Assembly: GCA_022494885.1 (NCBI GenBank)
Contig: JAGVSM010003488.1
Location: 186,001 to 250,000, forward strand
DNA length: 64,000 bases
Source of the DNA: Micrasema longulum
Lineage: Eukaryota > Arthropoda > Insecta > Trichoptera > Brachycentridae
Reading direction: 5' to 3'
Shown: in pieces, positions 34,670 through 44,905 of the stretch
How positions within the stretch are numbered: the stretch's first letter is position 1
Layout: every line of letters starts with the position of its first letter
Translations under genes and position numbers: made by a program
The notes under the pieces: generated by a model
Database searches by the model: none
Told to the model about the DNA's origin: nothing
The model's input: only the letters and a program-made list of their open reading frames with translations

Positions 34670-34805
34670 CACTTCACTTCTCCGGTCTTGCAGGTCTGGT
34701 GTTTTTAAATAGACAGCTACCAAGCGTGTTAAAGTCGATTTCCAGTAATCCGGCAGTGCTCAAGTCCGATATCTGCCGAATTACCAGAGCCTATTGTAAT
34801 TTGCG
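34670..34805. mobile_element. Possible pogo/Tigger-type MITE remnant
   Basis: GATTTCCAGTAATCCGGCAG and GCCGAATTACCAGAGC form an imperfect inverted pair of TAATCCGGC/GCCGAATTA blocks about 25 bases apart. Such blocks are common in the ends of pogo-like DNA transposons of insects. No target duplication was identified, so the call is weak. Confidence 0.3.
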
Positions 34806-35094
34806 AATATATCTTATTGAAAATTATAAAATAATTAGTATTATTAACCGATTTAACATGATTTAAGCTTAGTTCCCATAAGTTAAACTTTATTTAAATC
34901 CTATATAAATGCTGTGAATTCTAATTTCTGAAAATTTGAAAATTCTCAATGACCCATAATTAAATAGACACGTTAAAAGCACGTAATATATGGCATTTCA
35001 ATTAGTAAGTAGCCTTGGACGTGACTCTACGAACTATGTGTGATAATAAAATGATAAGAAAAAACTGTTAAGGGAGCATAATATTTTTACTCGT

Positions 35095-35215
35095 ATAATT
35101 TTGTTTTGCCCTTGTTTGTCTTTGCTAAATAGTTTTATGTTCTTTTTGTTCAGTTTCTTGCATTTATGTTTCTTCATGTAACTGTTGCAATTGGCTTAGG
35201 CCGTATGTATATAAT
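35095..35215 (+). repeat. Non-LTR 3' UTR, family D
   Basis: TTTTGCCCTTGTTTGTCTTT and AACTGTTGCAATTGGCTTAG match the 3' UTR at 20275-20360. It then runs into CCGTATGTATATAATAAATA, an element tail that the other copy lacks. Confidence 0.6.
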
Positions 35216-35289
35216 AAATAAATACAATTATTGCAGCTTATTAAGATGCCTGGCATGCCAGTTTTATATTTTTGTGAAACAACTTTGGT

Positions 35290-35440
35290 GAAGGTGTACA
35301 GTGGGTTTTCTTGATGGTTTAATTGATGTCCTGACAAAGAAACGTGTACGTCTTGAAACCGGTAGACATAGAAAAGTCGGTAAGGGGTTATAAACAAATA
35401 TTTAATATCATCTAGTATTGAATGTCAGTTAATAATATTT
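35290..35440 (+). repeat. Dispersed repeat with hammerhead-like motif, copy 3
   Basis: Flanks match other copies: ACAGTGGGTTTTCTTGATGG upstream resembles the inverse of 3795-3830, and AAAGTCGGTAAGGGG followed by ACAAATATTTAATATCATCT downstream resembles 27475-27510. The repeat starts directly after the family D tail at 35215. Confidence 0.6.
35327..35368 (+). ncRNA. Hammerhead ribozyme-like motif, copy 3
   Basis: TGTC (35327-35330) pairs with GACA (35365-35368) as stem I. CTGACAA (35331-35337) is the core box with A for the conserved G. Stem II is AAGA/TCTT plus CG/CG around TGTA with two unpaired bases. GAAA starts at 35355, ACCGGT covers 35358-35363, and A35364 would precede the cut. The layout is intact but the core substitution predicts weak or no cleavage. 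Confidence 0.5.
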
Positions 35441-35444
35441 TAGT

Positions 35445-36950
35445 ATAACCCAAAATTTAGAAAAAATAAATAAATGTCTAGAAATTAAAAGGAATTTAAA
35501 AAAGAATCCGATTGTGATCCACAAAAATGAATGTTGTTTATTTAAATTCAAGTTTTTTTTAAATACATAAAAAATAACATACTAACATTTTATTAAACTT
35601 TATTTTCTCAACGAATGCGATCGGTCGATGAATAATACATTTAGGCTTCTAACTTTCTTGCTAGAAATAAGATTGCAAATTTAAAACTCCCAGCCCAAAT
35701 CTCATCATTTTGAAAAAAACCGTACGTAAATCGGTCTAGTAGTTATTTGATCTTTTAAGGACACACATTCTAACATTGTCTTTTATAAATTTAGATGTTT
35801 TAACTGTTCGTAAATTGATTAAAATTAAAAAAAAAAACTAAGGATTTTTTACCCAACCATGAATATTAATCTCCCTTTTAGATAATGATAAAAGTCATAT
35901 AGTTTGAAAAAAAATATATTTTCGGGATCTGTGTGGTTGTACGAGGTATCAATTTAAATTCAACAAGGATGTAGGTATAATTATTTTTGCTCACCGTATT
36001 AACAACCCGGTCAGGGGAGTATTTGAAGTAAATCCTTTGGTACGATTTGTAAGGTAATAACATTTGTAGTTCACTGTGTAAATAGTTCCGGCTAGTTAGA
36101 GATACTCGAAGGGTTGGCGGTTAGTAGCTGGTAAGGGAGCCTGTTTTACTGGTTATAGCAGCCAATTTTCTTTGCAGAGCGCCATATATTATGCGAATAC
36201 TTGAGAATGCTCCATACAATAGGCACATTTATCTCAATGAATTGTTAATATCGTATAAACCCCATATTATTAAATGAAGACCCTATTCTAGGGCTGAATA
36301 TTTGATTTATTTACAAACGTTATTAAAATAATAAATTACAAATATAATTTATTATTAAAAATCAGCATTACAAATATAATAAAATATTATGACCGAATGT
36401 ATGTTTGTTATATTAGCTATCTAAGTATTTCGATAGCTAGCAAATATAATAGGGTAATATCACATACTACGAATACCGATAAAAATAGATGAAATGTATT
36501 TAGAATCATGAATTGTATTTTCAAAATCAATATGGATATTGTGGAGACATGTTTTCATGCATTAATTTAAAAGGGAACTTTGAAAAAAATTCGTCGTTAG
36601 AAAAACGCCACATGTTTAGCCTTGACAGTTGTGACGTCAAGATTCGTGACAATGTTCTAAATAAATTTGAATGAACAGAAACAAATAAACATTAATCATG
36701 ACGTATTAGGGGTGTGGACAATGGAATAACCGATTTTCGGGAATTCAAAATTTAAAATATTTTTTATGCTAATAATAATGAGCAAATTATTTTTTTTTAC
36801 TGGACAGTATTTTATAGACTTTAATTACTTTAAAAATGTTAAAAAAAACTGGTATTTCCCTATTGTATTTTATGTAATGGTTTTTATTTGTTTGTTTTAC
36901 CCTCTGTAAGAATAAAGTTGTACTCGATAAAAATAAACGAATATTTAATA
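35445..36950. other. AT-rich stretch without recognised features
   Basis: Short A/T-driven frames only. A slightly GC-richer piece at 36070-36180 has no recognised family. Confidence 0.4.
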
Positions 36951-36954
36951 TCTT

Positions 36955-37210
36955 CACTGCTGGATTAGGCTCCATCTAAATTTTTCCATGTTTTTTTGTA
37001 CTGGGCACTCTATTTCATCCATGTCCCATGTCGTCAGTCCGTCTCCTTTGTGGCCCTCCTACTTTTTTAAAATTTTCGTAGTGTCTCTTAATTAGTATTC
37101 TGAAGATCGAGCTATCAACTTCGTATCTCGCCACATGACCCACCACTGCCATTTGTGTATTCGCGTTATTTCTGCAATATCAGTCATCTTTGTACGACGT
37201 CGATTCATTC
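36955..37210 (-). pseudogene. RTE-like endonuclease-RT C-terminal remnant
   Basis: Minus-strand frames read KMTDIAEITRIHKWQWW, a degraded GGPQRRRTDDM, and a final DGA*SSS that stands for the GEAYIQQW end. This is the order seen in RTE-like proteins (KxTDIxxRIxxLKWxWAGHxxR ... GRPxxRWxDDI ... AYxQQW). Stops and shifts are frequent. A sister remnant is at 3316-3456. Confidence 0.6.
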
Positions 37211-37249
37211 CTTGTTTGGTCACTTAAGGAGAAGTCCAATATTTGTCTT

Positions 37250-37476
37250 GGATTTTTCAACACCGAATCACTTCCGCGCCAGACCTTTTATCAGATGCAG
37301 ACGATACATATGAAGCTTGGCTTTGGCGATGACTATTTACTGCTGTTTCTGAAGCTTTTTATCTGTCAACTCAATTTTGCATTTATTTTTATCAAAACAC
37401 GCAACTTTTCCCGCAAATATTGTAGCTTTTACAGAATTTGCGTTGCGCCGTTGCAATGAGCAAAAATAGTATTTTA
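37250..37476 (+). repeat. 227-bp duplicated segment, copy 1
   Basis: Nearly identical, in reverse, to 42570-42796; I count about seven differences. It begins GGATTTTTCAACACCGAATC and ends AAAATAGTATTTTA. It carries an open frame in the plus direction, but the other copy shows no sign of coding constraint. Here it lies between an RTE-like remnant and an R1 fragment. Confidence 0.85.
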
Positions 37477-37484
37477 TCGATTTT

Positions 37485-37540
37485 TAAAACCAGCCCATGG
37501 CAGGTCACGAGCCATGTAAATACTTAGATTTCCTCACTCA
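37485..37540 (-). repeat. R1 fragment
   Basis: CCAGCCCATGGCAGGTCACG then AGCCATGTAAATACTTAG keep the R1 core in reverse. It starts 8 bases after the 227-bp segment. Confidence 0.6.
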
Positions 37541-37739
37541 CCAATAATCGTATCGTCAGCTTAAAGGTATCAGTTTCTTTATTTGATTAAATTATACTTG
37601 AATCAGAACGCCCTTGTAAACAAACACATTTATTATTAAATAATGAACCACCCTTAATATAAACCGGAGCATTGTTCAGACTGCTCAGAGTTTCAGTCTA
37701 ATAAAACATTGTGTTTAACAAAAACGTCTTAGCGTCTTC

Positions 37740-37980
37740 ATCCCTTAATTCGGCCTCCTGGGCCCATTACTAGGCGGCCCGTGGGGGAGGCTGGGTAGAA
37801 GGGTATTGTTATATTTCAGGAGAGGAGGGTAGCAATAAATTATTACCACTTGTCACAGATTGCTCCAACTCCGGAACAAACAATCGGGCAGGTTGATGCG
37901 GTCGGGAGATTAATCTAACCGACATCCTTATCTCCGTCCGAGGGAGCCGAGAAAAAGATAAAAATACCAAAGTGGAGCGT
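37740..37980. other. GC-rich island
   Basis: GCCTCCTGGGCCCATTACTA and GGCGGCCCGTGGGGGAGGC begin the island, which runs through TGATGCGGTCGGGAGATTAA to GTCCGAGGGAGCCGAG. Both strands have short open frames. It is similar in style to the islands at 15050 and 30100, and may be retrotransposon 5' sequence. Confidence 0.35.
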
Positions 37981-38067
37981 CGTTTGTTCTTAAATATTAT
38001 ACAAAACTGTAACACGAAACAAGCGAAATATAGAATTTATCGTGCCTACGAGCACTTCTCATCATTC

Positions 38068-38332
38068 ATTATCATCATTCCCTTTTCGCACCTAATAGTG
38101 CACAGGGCACTGCATTGGTACACCAATCGCACCGTATCTAGATTATTTTTGTTACATAAATGCAAAATGATCAGTCGTACTCTTCAGACACCAGTCCAGG
38201 GACTATGAAGTTTTTAAAGGTAAAAACATTTTTGCAAATTAACATTTCATGTCAAACACGTTGGGAATCGAAACCGAGATATCTGCACGGTAGGTTTACG
38301 CGCTGATCACTACAACACGAAGCCGACAAGCA
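38068..38332 (-). mobile_element. S2 SINE, near full length
   Basis: Tail half: CCTAATAGTGCACAGGGCAC then GCATTGGTACACCAATCGC. Head half: GGGAATCGAAACCGAGATAT then CTACAACACGAAGCCGACA. The B box is altered. A 78-codon plus frame across it is accidental. Confidence 0.8.
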
Positions 38333-38497
38333 CTTCTAAAAACAGGTTATTCTTGTGAAGAAAACGCCATGATTTAGTGTATTTTTAATTTTTACAACAT
38401 CATAAAAAAATCGTGAAATAGACGAGTATTTTCAACAAGATCTCAGATAAAAAACCTGGAATAGGAAATTTAGTGAAGATAACTCTTTATTGTTTTA

Positions 38498-38560
38498 TTA
38501 TTGGCGCGTTTGCCTACCATTCTCGAGGTTTTGCGTTCGATAGCTAGTTGATTCTGGTTG
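38498..38560 (+). mobile_element. S2 SINE head fragment
   Basis: GCGCGTTTGCCTACCATTCT then TTTTGCGTTCGATAGC retains the S2 anticodon-side and B box region only. Confidence 0.5.
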
Positions 38561-39415
38561 CAAATAACTTGCTTTTTGTTCTCTCATTATCTACTGTGAT
38601 CACACCGTTATCAGTGTGATCCCATTGCCCGGGGTTCACGAGGTGGACGCTAATAATTTAATCGACATTTAATACATTTTTGAAAAACCTATTTCTACAT
38701 TTAATGCACCCCTGTTGGTAAAAATAGTAAAATTTGACATTTACGAAAATCAGTTTGTATTTGAATATTCATTATTTTTTGGAATTCAATCACAAACAAC
38801 AATCTAGCTACCTACTTAACAATGACATAATCTTCTTTTACGTTTAAACCAACAGTTTTTACACGTTTTCACGACACAATCAGGCATATAAGTATGTAAT
38901 TAAATATCAAGCTCACGTCCAGATCTTGCTGGCGGTTAAAAAACGACTAAATACGAGGTTGGCATGCTTAAACGTTTGAATTTGAGTTAAGTGTCATAGT
39001 TTTAGAAGGTTCAGGGTGCATCTATGTGTATTCATAGGTCGATGGTTTTATTTAAAAACACCGAACCTATTTCTATGGTTACGTTAACGCATTATGAAAT
39101 AAAGTTTTGTAAGTATACTTAAGTATGTTTTATATAAAGAGGGAACAAAGTGTGACTTTTCTTCAAATAAACGTATTCCCGTATTTTCAACCTGGATTAT
39201 GGCACTATAGAAGTGATAGGCACTATAAATAATTACCTTTAGTGTGTTTCAATAGCTTTGATTTTTTGATAAATTGTTTTATTCGCGGTCTTAGGGCGCA
39301 CGTTATACAAATATGATAACTATTTTTGAAAAACGCTAAACGTTACTATACGGAAAATATTTTTTTGATATTCGGTCTGAAAAATATAACAAAACCGGTT
39401 CAGTTTTGAAGTTAA
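38561..39415. other. Stretch with one hairpin, otherwise unassigned
   Basis: GATCACAC (38598-38605) and GTGTGATC (38614-38621) form an 8-bp stem. Nothing else was recognised. Confidence 0.35.
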
Positions 39416-39419
39416 TTTA

Positions 39420-39620
39420 ATCGGGTTGTGGTCCTGTGGCTAGTGTCTCGGACTCACGGACCGAAGGTCCGTGGTTCGAATCCCACTCTACCCCAACTCG
39501 ATTCCATTTTCTAATAGTGAGTTATTTACAACTCGTTGAAAATGGCCCTCAAAATTAAATATTTGGGTAAATCATAAGAACGCAAATATTTCTTTTTTTT
39601 AAAAAAAAAAAAAAAAAAGT
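39420..39620 (+). mobile_element. tRNA-related SINE, type S3
   Basis: The head GGGTTGTGGTCCTGTGGCTA and B box GGTTCGAATCCC are followed by CTCTACCCCAACTCGATTCC and ATTTACAACTCGTTGAAAAT, ending in a long A run (39601-39618). It matches the copy at 57994 over its whole length. A target duplication was not resolved because of the homopolymers. Confidence 0.8.
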
Positions 39621-41030
39621 GAGGAAAATGGGACAGCGAAACGTCGATTTTGTCTTTTTTAGTTAGGCATGAAAGGTCCGACATGCAGTTATATTTTTTT
39701 GCACAGTATCGGGTAAGTATCTGCAAGATATTGACCGAAAAACAATAATCAAATATCTATTTATCAAAATTCCCTGTCACCGCATTTCCTCACTTTTTAT
39801 GTAATCAAACACTAAAATAAAAAATTATATGTATATATCTAATTTTAATTAAACATAATAATTTATGTCAAACTTTGATTTCTTCTTTTAATATAAATAA
39901 GAGTACATAATATTCAAATCTAGTTTTGTGGTCCATTTTTAAAGAACACTAAATTTATAAATTTATAAAATTGTACAAACCACTTTCATTTTGAAATTAT
40001 ACATCTTAGAGTTGTACGAATTTAAAGTATAGTGATGAAGAAAAAGAAGCTTTAAAAACGGTTGACGTGTAACTCGTAAGTTAAAGTGGTTTATACAAAT
40101 TAAAAGATAAAAAAGTGTCAAATGTCATGCCACAAATTAAAAAATGTTTTTGGAATGCAAAAAAAAAAACATTATTAAACTATCCATAAATTAGAGTATA
40201 AGAAGCAAACTTAGAAATCTCAATTGAAGGTGTTATTGAGATTTTTGCGAAAAACAAAGGAAAAAGGATCGTGAGATTTCTAATAGTTAGAAAGCATAAT
40301 TATTATGCTTCCCTTACTCAATGAAAAATGCTAAATTTGCGGTGTCAAGTGGTATAATTGAAATCTGTTTTTGCAAGACTTAGAGACGGGTTTGAATAGT
40401 TTATTTTGGCATCAATAACTAACTTACCAGTTTCGGTGGATACTTCTAAGTTTGCTTCTTACCCCCATAAATGTTAAAATCTCAGTAGAAAATAAACTCT
40501 AGCACATATTTACAAACATTTAGACCGGATCAAAACACGTTTGACAATATGATTTGTTTTACAGTACAACATTTTGTAATTTGGACGGAAATTTAGTAAC
40601 ACGCAGAACATGTTTTACTGTTTATGGCATAATGTATGCTGCTATTTACAAAGTAAACGAAAGGAAATAGGAAAACTAGTTCGCTTCGTTGATTTCCAGA
40701 CAAATAACATTAAAACAATATTACGAATTATGTTTCAAAAGCTCGGTTTATTTAATTCGTATTTACGATATAAAACAAGAGTTAGTTTAGTAAACAGTAT
40801 TTTTTATTTGAATGTTTGTAGACGTATGTATACTAAATTTTGATCCTCTATGGGGTTAATTAAAATTTATAATGGAAATGTTTAGGAGTCAAGGATTTGA
40901 TTATTAGCCCGGGTAAATGATATAAAAAATAACCATAAACAAAAAATGTTTCAAAACCAGCTGATTTTTTACACATGTATTCTAGATGTGGTACTCCAGT
41001 AAATTAATTATTTGAAATTTTTCGAATAAA
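39621..41030. other. AT-rich stretch without recognised features
   Basis: Includes a 77-codon plus frame at 40610-40843 that has no family signature. A short S2 B-box-like piece (CATGCAAGAGGTCTCGGG) lies at 41041-41058. Confidence 0.4.
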
Positions 41031-41132
41031 TTTTCTACCATGCAAGAGGTCTCGGGTTCGTTACAACTCAAAATTCTCCACCCCTCCTCGCTTGTGTCTT
41101 GAGATATTTCATTAAACAGAGCGTCCGGAGGT

Positions 41133-42558
41133 ATTTTATTTTATTTTATTTTATTAACATAAACGGCAAATCTGCCTTTTACAAATATTTATAATATTAA
41201 CATATTTGGCTTAATGTTTTTTTTTTCAAAAACATGAATATTAAAAACAAGATTTATAAAAAAAAAAATCACACCAAAAATCATACAAGATTTATAATTA
41301 AAAAATTAACCTAAAAATTATACAGCATATTCAGTAGAAAGTTTAAATAATAAAACATTCTACAGTGAAACAACAAGAAAATCATAAGTACTGTTTCACA
41401 CAGTTAGGCAAAGTGAACAAAAAATTGTCTATGAAATGCAAAGTTCAAAAGGTTTGTTCTATAGGAACAATATCCTAAACTAAATATATCAGATACGTGG
41501 GAATAATATTGATGAGTTCATGAAGTCTATTTAATACTGCATAACAAGTATACACTGTCCGCGAATTGTTGCTACAAAACGGTGGCACCTGTTTAGTCAT
41601 TCTTCCAGGCACCCTGAAGTTGATGAGAGATAACAGTTCAGGGTAATCCCATATTGAATTTACAATTTTGAATAAATTTAAAAGGTCTATAATTTTTCTT
41701 CTATCATTCAGTTTTAACAAATTAAATGTTTTTAGTAAAAAATCGTAATTTAAAAATTCATGACTGGTTCTAAGTTTAAAATTTATATACCGTTAGAATT
41801 TTTTTTTGACACTTTCAAGAGAATTTTGGTGACAGTTGTAGTAAGGAGTCCATATTGTAGAGTTATACTCTAACTGGCTTCTCACTAATGAAGTATACAT
41901 CAACTTCAAAGTGCCTATGTTTTTGAATTCCTTAGTCACACGTTACATGAAGCCTAACATTTTTTAGAGATTTACTAGTAATATTATTTATGTGCCTAAT
42001 AAAGGATAATTTTTGATCAAAACCGATACCCAGGTCGCGCACCTCAGAAGTTGAGCCTAATTGCATATTGCCCATCAAATAATCAAATAAAATTCGGCTT
42101 TTGATTCTAAAAAATCTCATTATGTTGCATTTATTTATATTTAATTGAAGTTTATTGGTGGAGCACCACTGGAACATTTTATCTAAATTACGTTGCAGAG
42201 TCACACAATCATTTACGGAATTAATAACTTTAAAAATCTTCATGTCATCGGCAAACAGCAATATTTCCACATCATCAAATACATCCATTATATCATTAAC
42301 AAAGATGATGAACAGTATTGGGCCCAGATGGAAATTCTGAAGAACACCACTAGTAGCACACAAAGATTGGGATAAAGTGTTACAATTTTTTACCGATAGT
42401 GTTCTATCTAGTGTTCTAGTGTATATTATATACATAAAACCGTTATGAATTTTGAACGCAAGCAGCTTAAATAATTTAGCATAACGCGTTTTAATAGCGT
42501 TTGCGTTTTTATTTATAACAATAGAACGTTTGTTGAAAGAGCAGCGTTGTTTCGCCAT
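41133..42558 (-). pseudogene. Non-LTR reverse transcriptase, 3' half, family E
   Basis: The minus frame 41932-42558 (208 codons) holds HLGPILFIIFVNDIMDVF (motif 4, with VPQG decayed to VLQN just before), the catalytic LLFADDMKIF, and SEVRDLGIGFDQKLSF (motif 7). A shift near 41930 leads to the C-terminal frame 41475-41720, with NSRTVYTCYAVLNRLHEL. The 3' UTR ends GGCAGATTTGCCGTTTATG and a TAAAA repeat tail at 41133-41157. The endonuclease and ORF1 are missing. A truncated sister copy is at 28395 on the plus strand. Confidence 0.8.
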
Positions 42559-42569
42559 CGAGGTGTAAT

Positions 42570-42796
42570 TAAAATACTATTTTTGCTCATTGCAACGGCG
42601 CAACGCAAATTCTGTAAAAGCTACAATATTTGCGGGAAAAGTTGCGTGTTTTGATTTAAAAAAATGCAAAATTGAGTTGACAGATAAAAGGCTTCAGAAA
42701 CAGCAGTAAATAGTCATCGCCAAAGCCAAGCTTCATATGTATCGTCTGCATCTGATGAAAGGTCTAGCGCGGAAGTGATTCGGTGTTGAAAAATCC
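42570..42796 (-). repeat. 227-bp duplicated segment, copy 2
   Basis: Inverse of 37250-37476 at about 97% identity by eye. It lies 11 bases upstream, in element direction, of the ATG-like start of the family E frame at 42558. It could be part of that element's 5' region or a separate insertion. Confidence 0.85.
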
Positions 42797-42934
42797 ATAA
42801 ATGTCCACCGGCGATAGCAAAAGCATGCCGTTTTTTTCATCCAAAGTGTAACAATAGTTTTGAAATCTGCAACTTCTTCTTAAAAAATATAAAATAAAGT
42901 ACTGTTAATAAATAAAATTAAAATAAATAAAATT

Positions 42935-43200
42935 TTCAGGGCTCGTATCTTGTCATAAGCTTGTTTAAGTGGTCACTTTGCACATTATAATATACACCAT
43001 TCTGCCTTTATTTAAATGTTTTAAATTATTTTCTATCTCTGTTAAAATGTCCATGAATCCTGATAATAACTGTAAGTGTCGATTTCTTAGACAGAAAGAT
43101 AAAAAACTGACATTTATAAATAATAATTTAATAAATATTGATGTTTGTTTATGAGAGAAGGTTGAATGTTACTCAGAGTGTAAAGTGATCAGTTAAACCT
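42935..43200. repeat. R1 foldback composite, diverged
   Basis: A plus part (CAGGGCTCGTATCTTGTCAT then TTTAAGTGGTCACTTTGCAC) and a minus part (GAATGTTACTCAGAGTGTAA then AGTTAAACCTGAATATGACG) are separated by about 100 AT-rich bases. Confidence 0.6.
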
Positions 43201-43320
43201 GAATATGACGACGGGTTAGGTCGTGTAACAATCCTGTTGATAGTGACAAAGACTTCAAATCAGGAGGTTCATGGTTTGAATTTCTCTCTACCACATTTAT
43301 TAAACTGTTTTCTAGTATGT
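43201..43320 (+). mobile_element. S3 SINE, diverged and partial
   Basis: CGGGTTAGGTCGTGTAACAA stands for the S3 start, followed by GGTTCATGGTTTGAATTTCT at the B box and CTCTACCACATTTATTAAAC. It lies right at the edge of the R1 composite. Confidence 0.5.
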
Positions 43321-43832
43321 TTATTAAGGATTAAAAGAAAAAAACCCTTAAATTAAAATATTTTGACATGAACTGAGTTTTTTCACTGGCACTACATCTT
43401 TTTTATATAATAATATAATAAATATGTATTTGGTTTTATCCTACTTTTATCTTTAATTTTTACCTCTGGCAGGGTTTTTAAAACGTTCTCTATTCCTTTG
43501 CTGATGTGTGAAGTCTCCAAATTTGTTGAAAAATTAGTACCAAGTTAATGAGTTATTTTTACTGAATAAAAGTATTTCCACATAAACTAAAATAGAATAT
43601 TACCTTATTTTCTGTGCAAACAAAGGTTAAAATTCTTACCACGTACGTCACAAAAGGTGTATTTAAACGAAAATCCAACACGTAGAAGTGATTCTCACAC
43701 ACTTGAAATAATTCTAAGTTGTGAAATTATAAAGCACCCTTTCAACTCCGGTTTTACTTTGAGAGTACTACTATGGGGGAGTTTTAGTAAACAATATTAT
43801 CATCTATACTTTATGGTATTCTTTACTTAAAA

Positions 43833-43930
43833 GCGGCCTCCATGGTGTAATGGTGAAGACTTTTGACTCACGCACGCAAGGTTCCGGGTTCGGTTCCCGA
43901 TGAGAACACAAAAATTGCGCAAATTATAAC
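43833..43930 (+). mobile_element. S1 SINE, 5' half
   Basis: GCGGCCTCCATGGTGTAATG, then CTTTTGACTCACGCACGC and B box GGGTTCGGTTCCCGATGAG, then AACACAAAAATT. The 3' half with GGCCTGTTGTGG is missing; instead the 115-bp repeat begins at 43938. Confidence 0.75.
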
Positions 43931-43937
43931 TTTAAAT

Positions 43938-44045
43938 ACCAAGTAAACTTCCACTTATTTATCTGAATAAGTAGCGTTTTCACCCTCTAATGGGCATCTT
44001 CAGACTGGTAAATATTATGCGGTGTAAGGATCATTATTTGTACAA
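43938..44045 (+). repeat. About 115-bp repeat, second copy
   Basis: AAACTTCCACTTATTTATCT, CGTTTTCACCCTCTAATG and CTTCAGACTGGTAAATATTA match 32945-33060 in order. It follows an S1 head directly here but not at the other locus. Confidence 0.6.
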
Positions 44046-44093
44046 GTAAAAATGATGTGTGAAGTAAAATCTGTGTCGTTTGGTTAAAATAAT

Positions 44094-44491
44094 TGTATTA
44101 AATTATCATATTAAATTATTATACTATCCGTGGCCCTGTTATAGGTCCTGTCGGATATACAGATCTGGTGGCTTCTAAAAAGAATTTCAAGGCTTTTAAA
44201 AAGTTTTGTAATCATTTCGGCGAATTGATCATGTCCAATCAATTTAATCCCAGTCGGTGAAGAATTCACTTCCCTCTCTTCTCAATCCAATGAAGTACAT
44301 ATTATGTACTTCTGGATTACTTTCTTTCAGCACAAAGATGCTAAGGCTACCAAATTTCAGAGAGCTGCTTCAGGCAGCTTTTCTCGTTTGACAACGAACA
44401 AATTTTCCGTGTATGTGGGCACCGCCAAGGAGACTTATGTCCTCAGATGCGGTGTGCGGTATGTGGTGGGTAAGCTGTATTAAATTATCAT
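44094..44491 (+). other. Coding-like insert between 16-bp direct repeats
   Basis: TGTATTAAATTATCAT occurs exactly at 44094-44109 and 44476-44491. Between them lies a GC-richer segment that translates well in two adjoining frames. The first has VIGPVGYTDLVASKKNF to a stop at 44258-44260; the second, one base out of phase, has FWITFFQHKDAKATKFQ and FSVYVGTAKETYVLRCG. I do not recognise the protein. The right end also reads GTGGGTAAGC, a possible splice donor, so a host exon cannot be excluded. The direct repeats favour an inserted copy. Confidence 0.45.
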
Positions 44492-44689
44492 TTACTAAAT
44501 GTTTTGTTGTAAGGTAGTGTGTACAAAATACGTTCATATTATCTCAAGTTCAATGTAATAAGTTACCAGTTAAATCAATGCTTAAATTAGTCACTCCCTT
44601 TCTACTAAATTATCAAAGTAATGAAATAACCTTTCTATATTTTTTGTTTAAACAAATATGTGTACGTGCTTTTAAATTCTTTATTTTTC

Positions 44690-44905
44690 TTCATTCTTTC
44701 AGATATATTAAATTACACTTTGTAACAAGTAAATTACGAACTTTTGAATAACTTCTACTATATCTTCTTAAACGTGTTTTTATCAACTTAATATTTTAAT
44801 CTTTGTATAACTGCTACTTTTTTTTGTTTATAAACTTTATTTCGTATAATATAAGCAAATTTGTATTGTCGAAGCCCTATGGGCGTTTAATGTATTTAAA
44901 AAAAA
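44690..44905 (+). repeat. Non-LTR 3' end, family G
   Basis: Ends GTATTGTCGAAGCCCTATGG then GCGTTTAATGTATTTAAA. The GCCCTATGGGC hairpin is perfect here. No coding part is recognised upstream. Confidence 0.55.

Noticed and set aside
39427..39500. tRNA gene on the plus strand
   Set aside because: The same head with the same non-tRNA body and A tail occurs at 57994 with a target duplication, so it is an S3 SINE.
40610..40843. 77-codon plus ORF as a gene
   Set aside because: No motif, A/T-driven composition, and no conserved neighbour.
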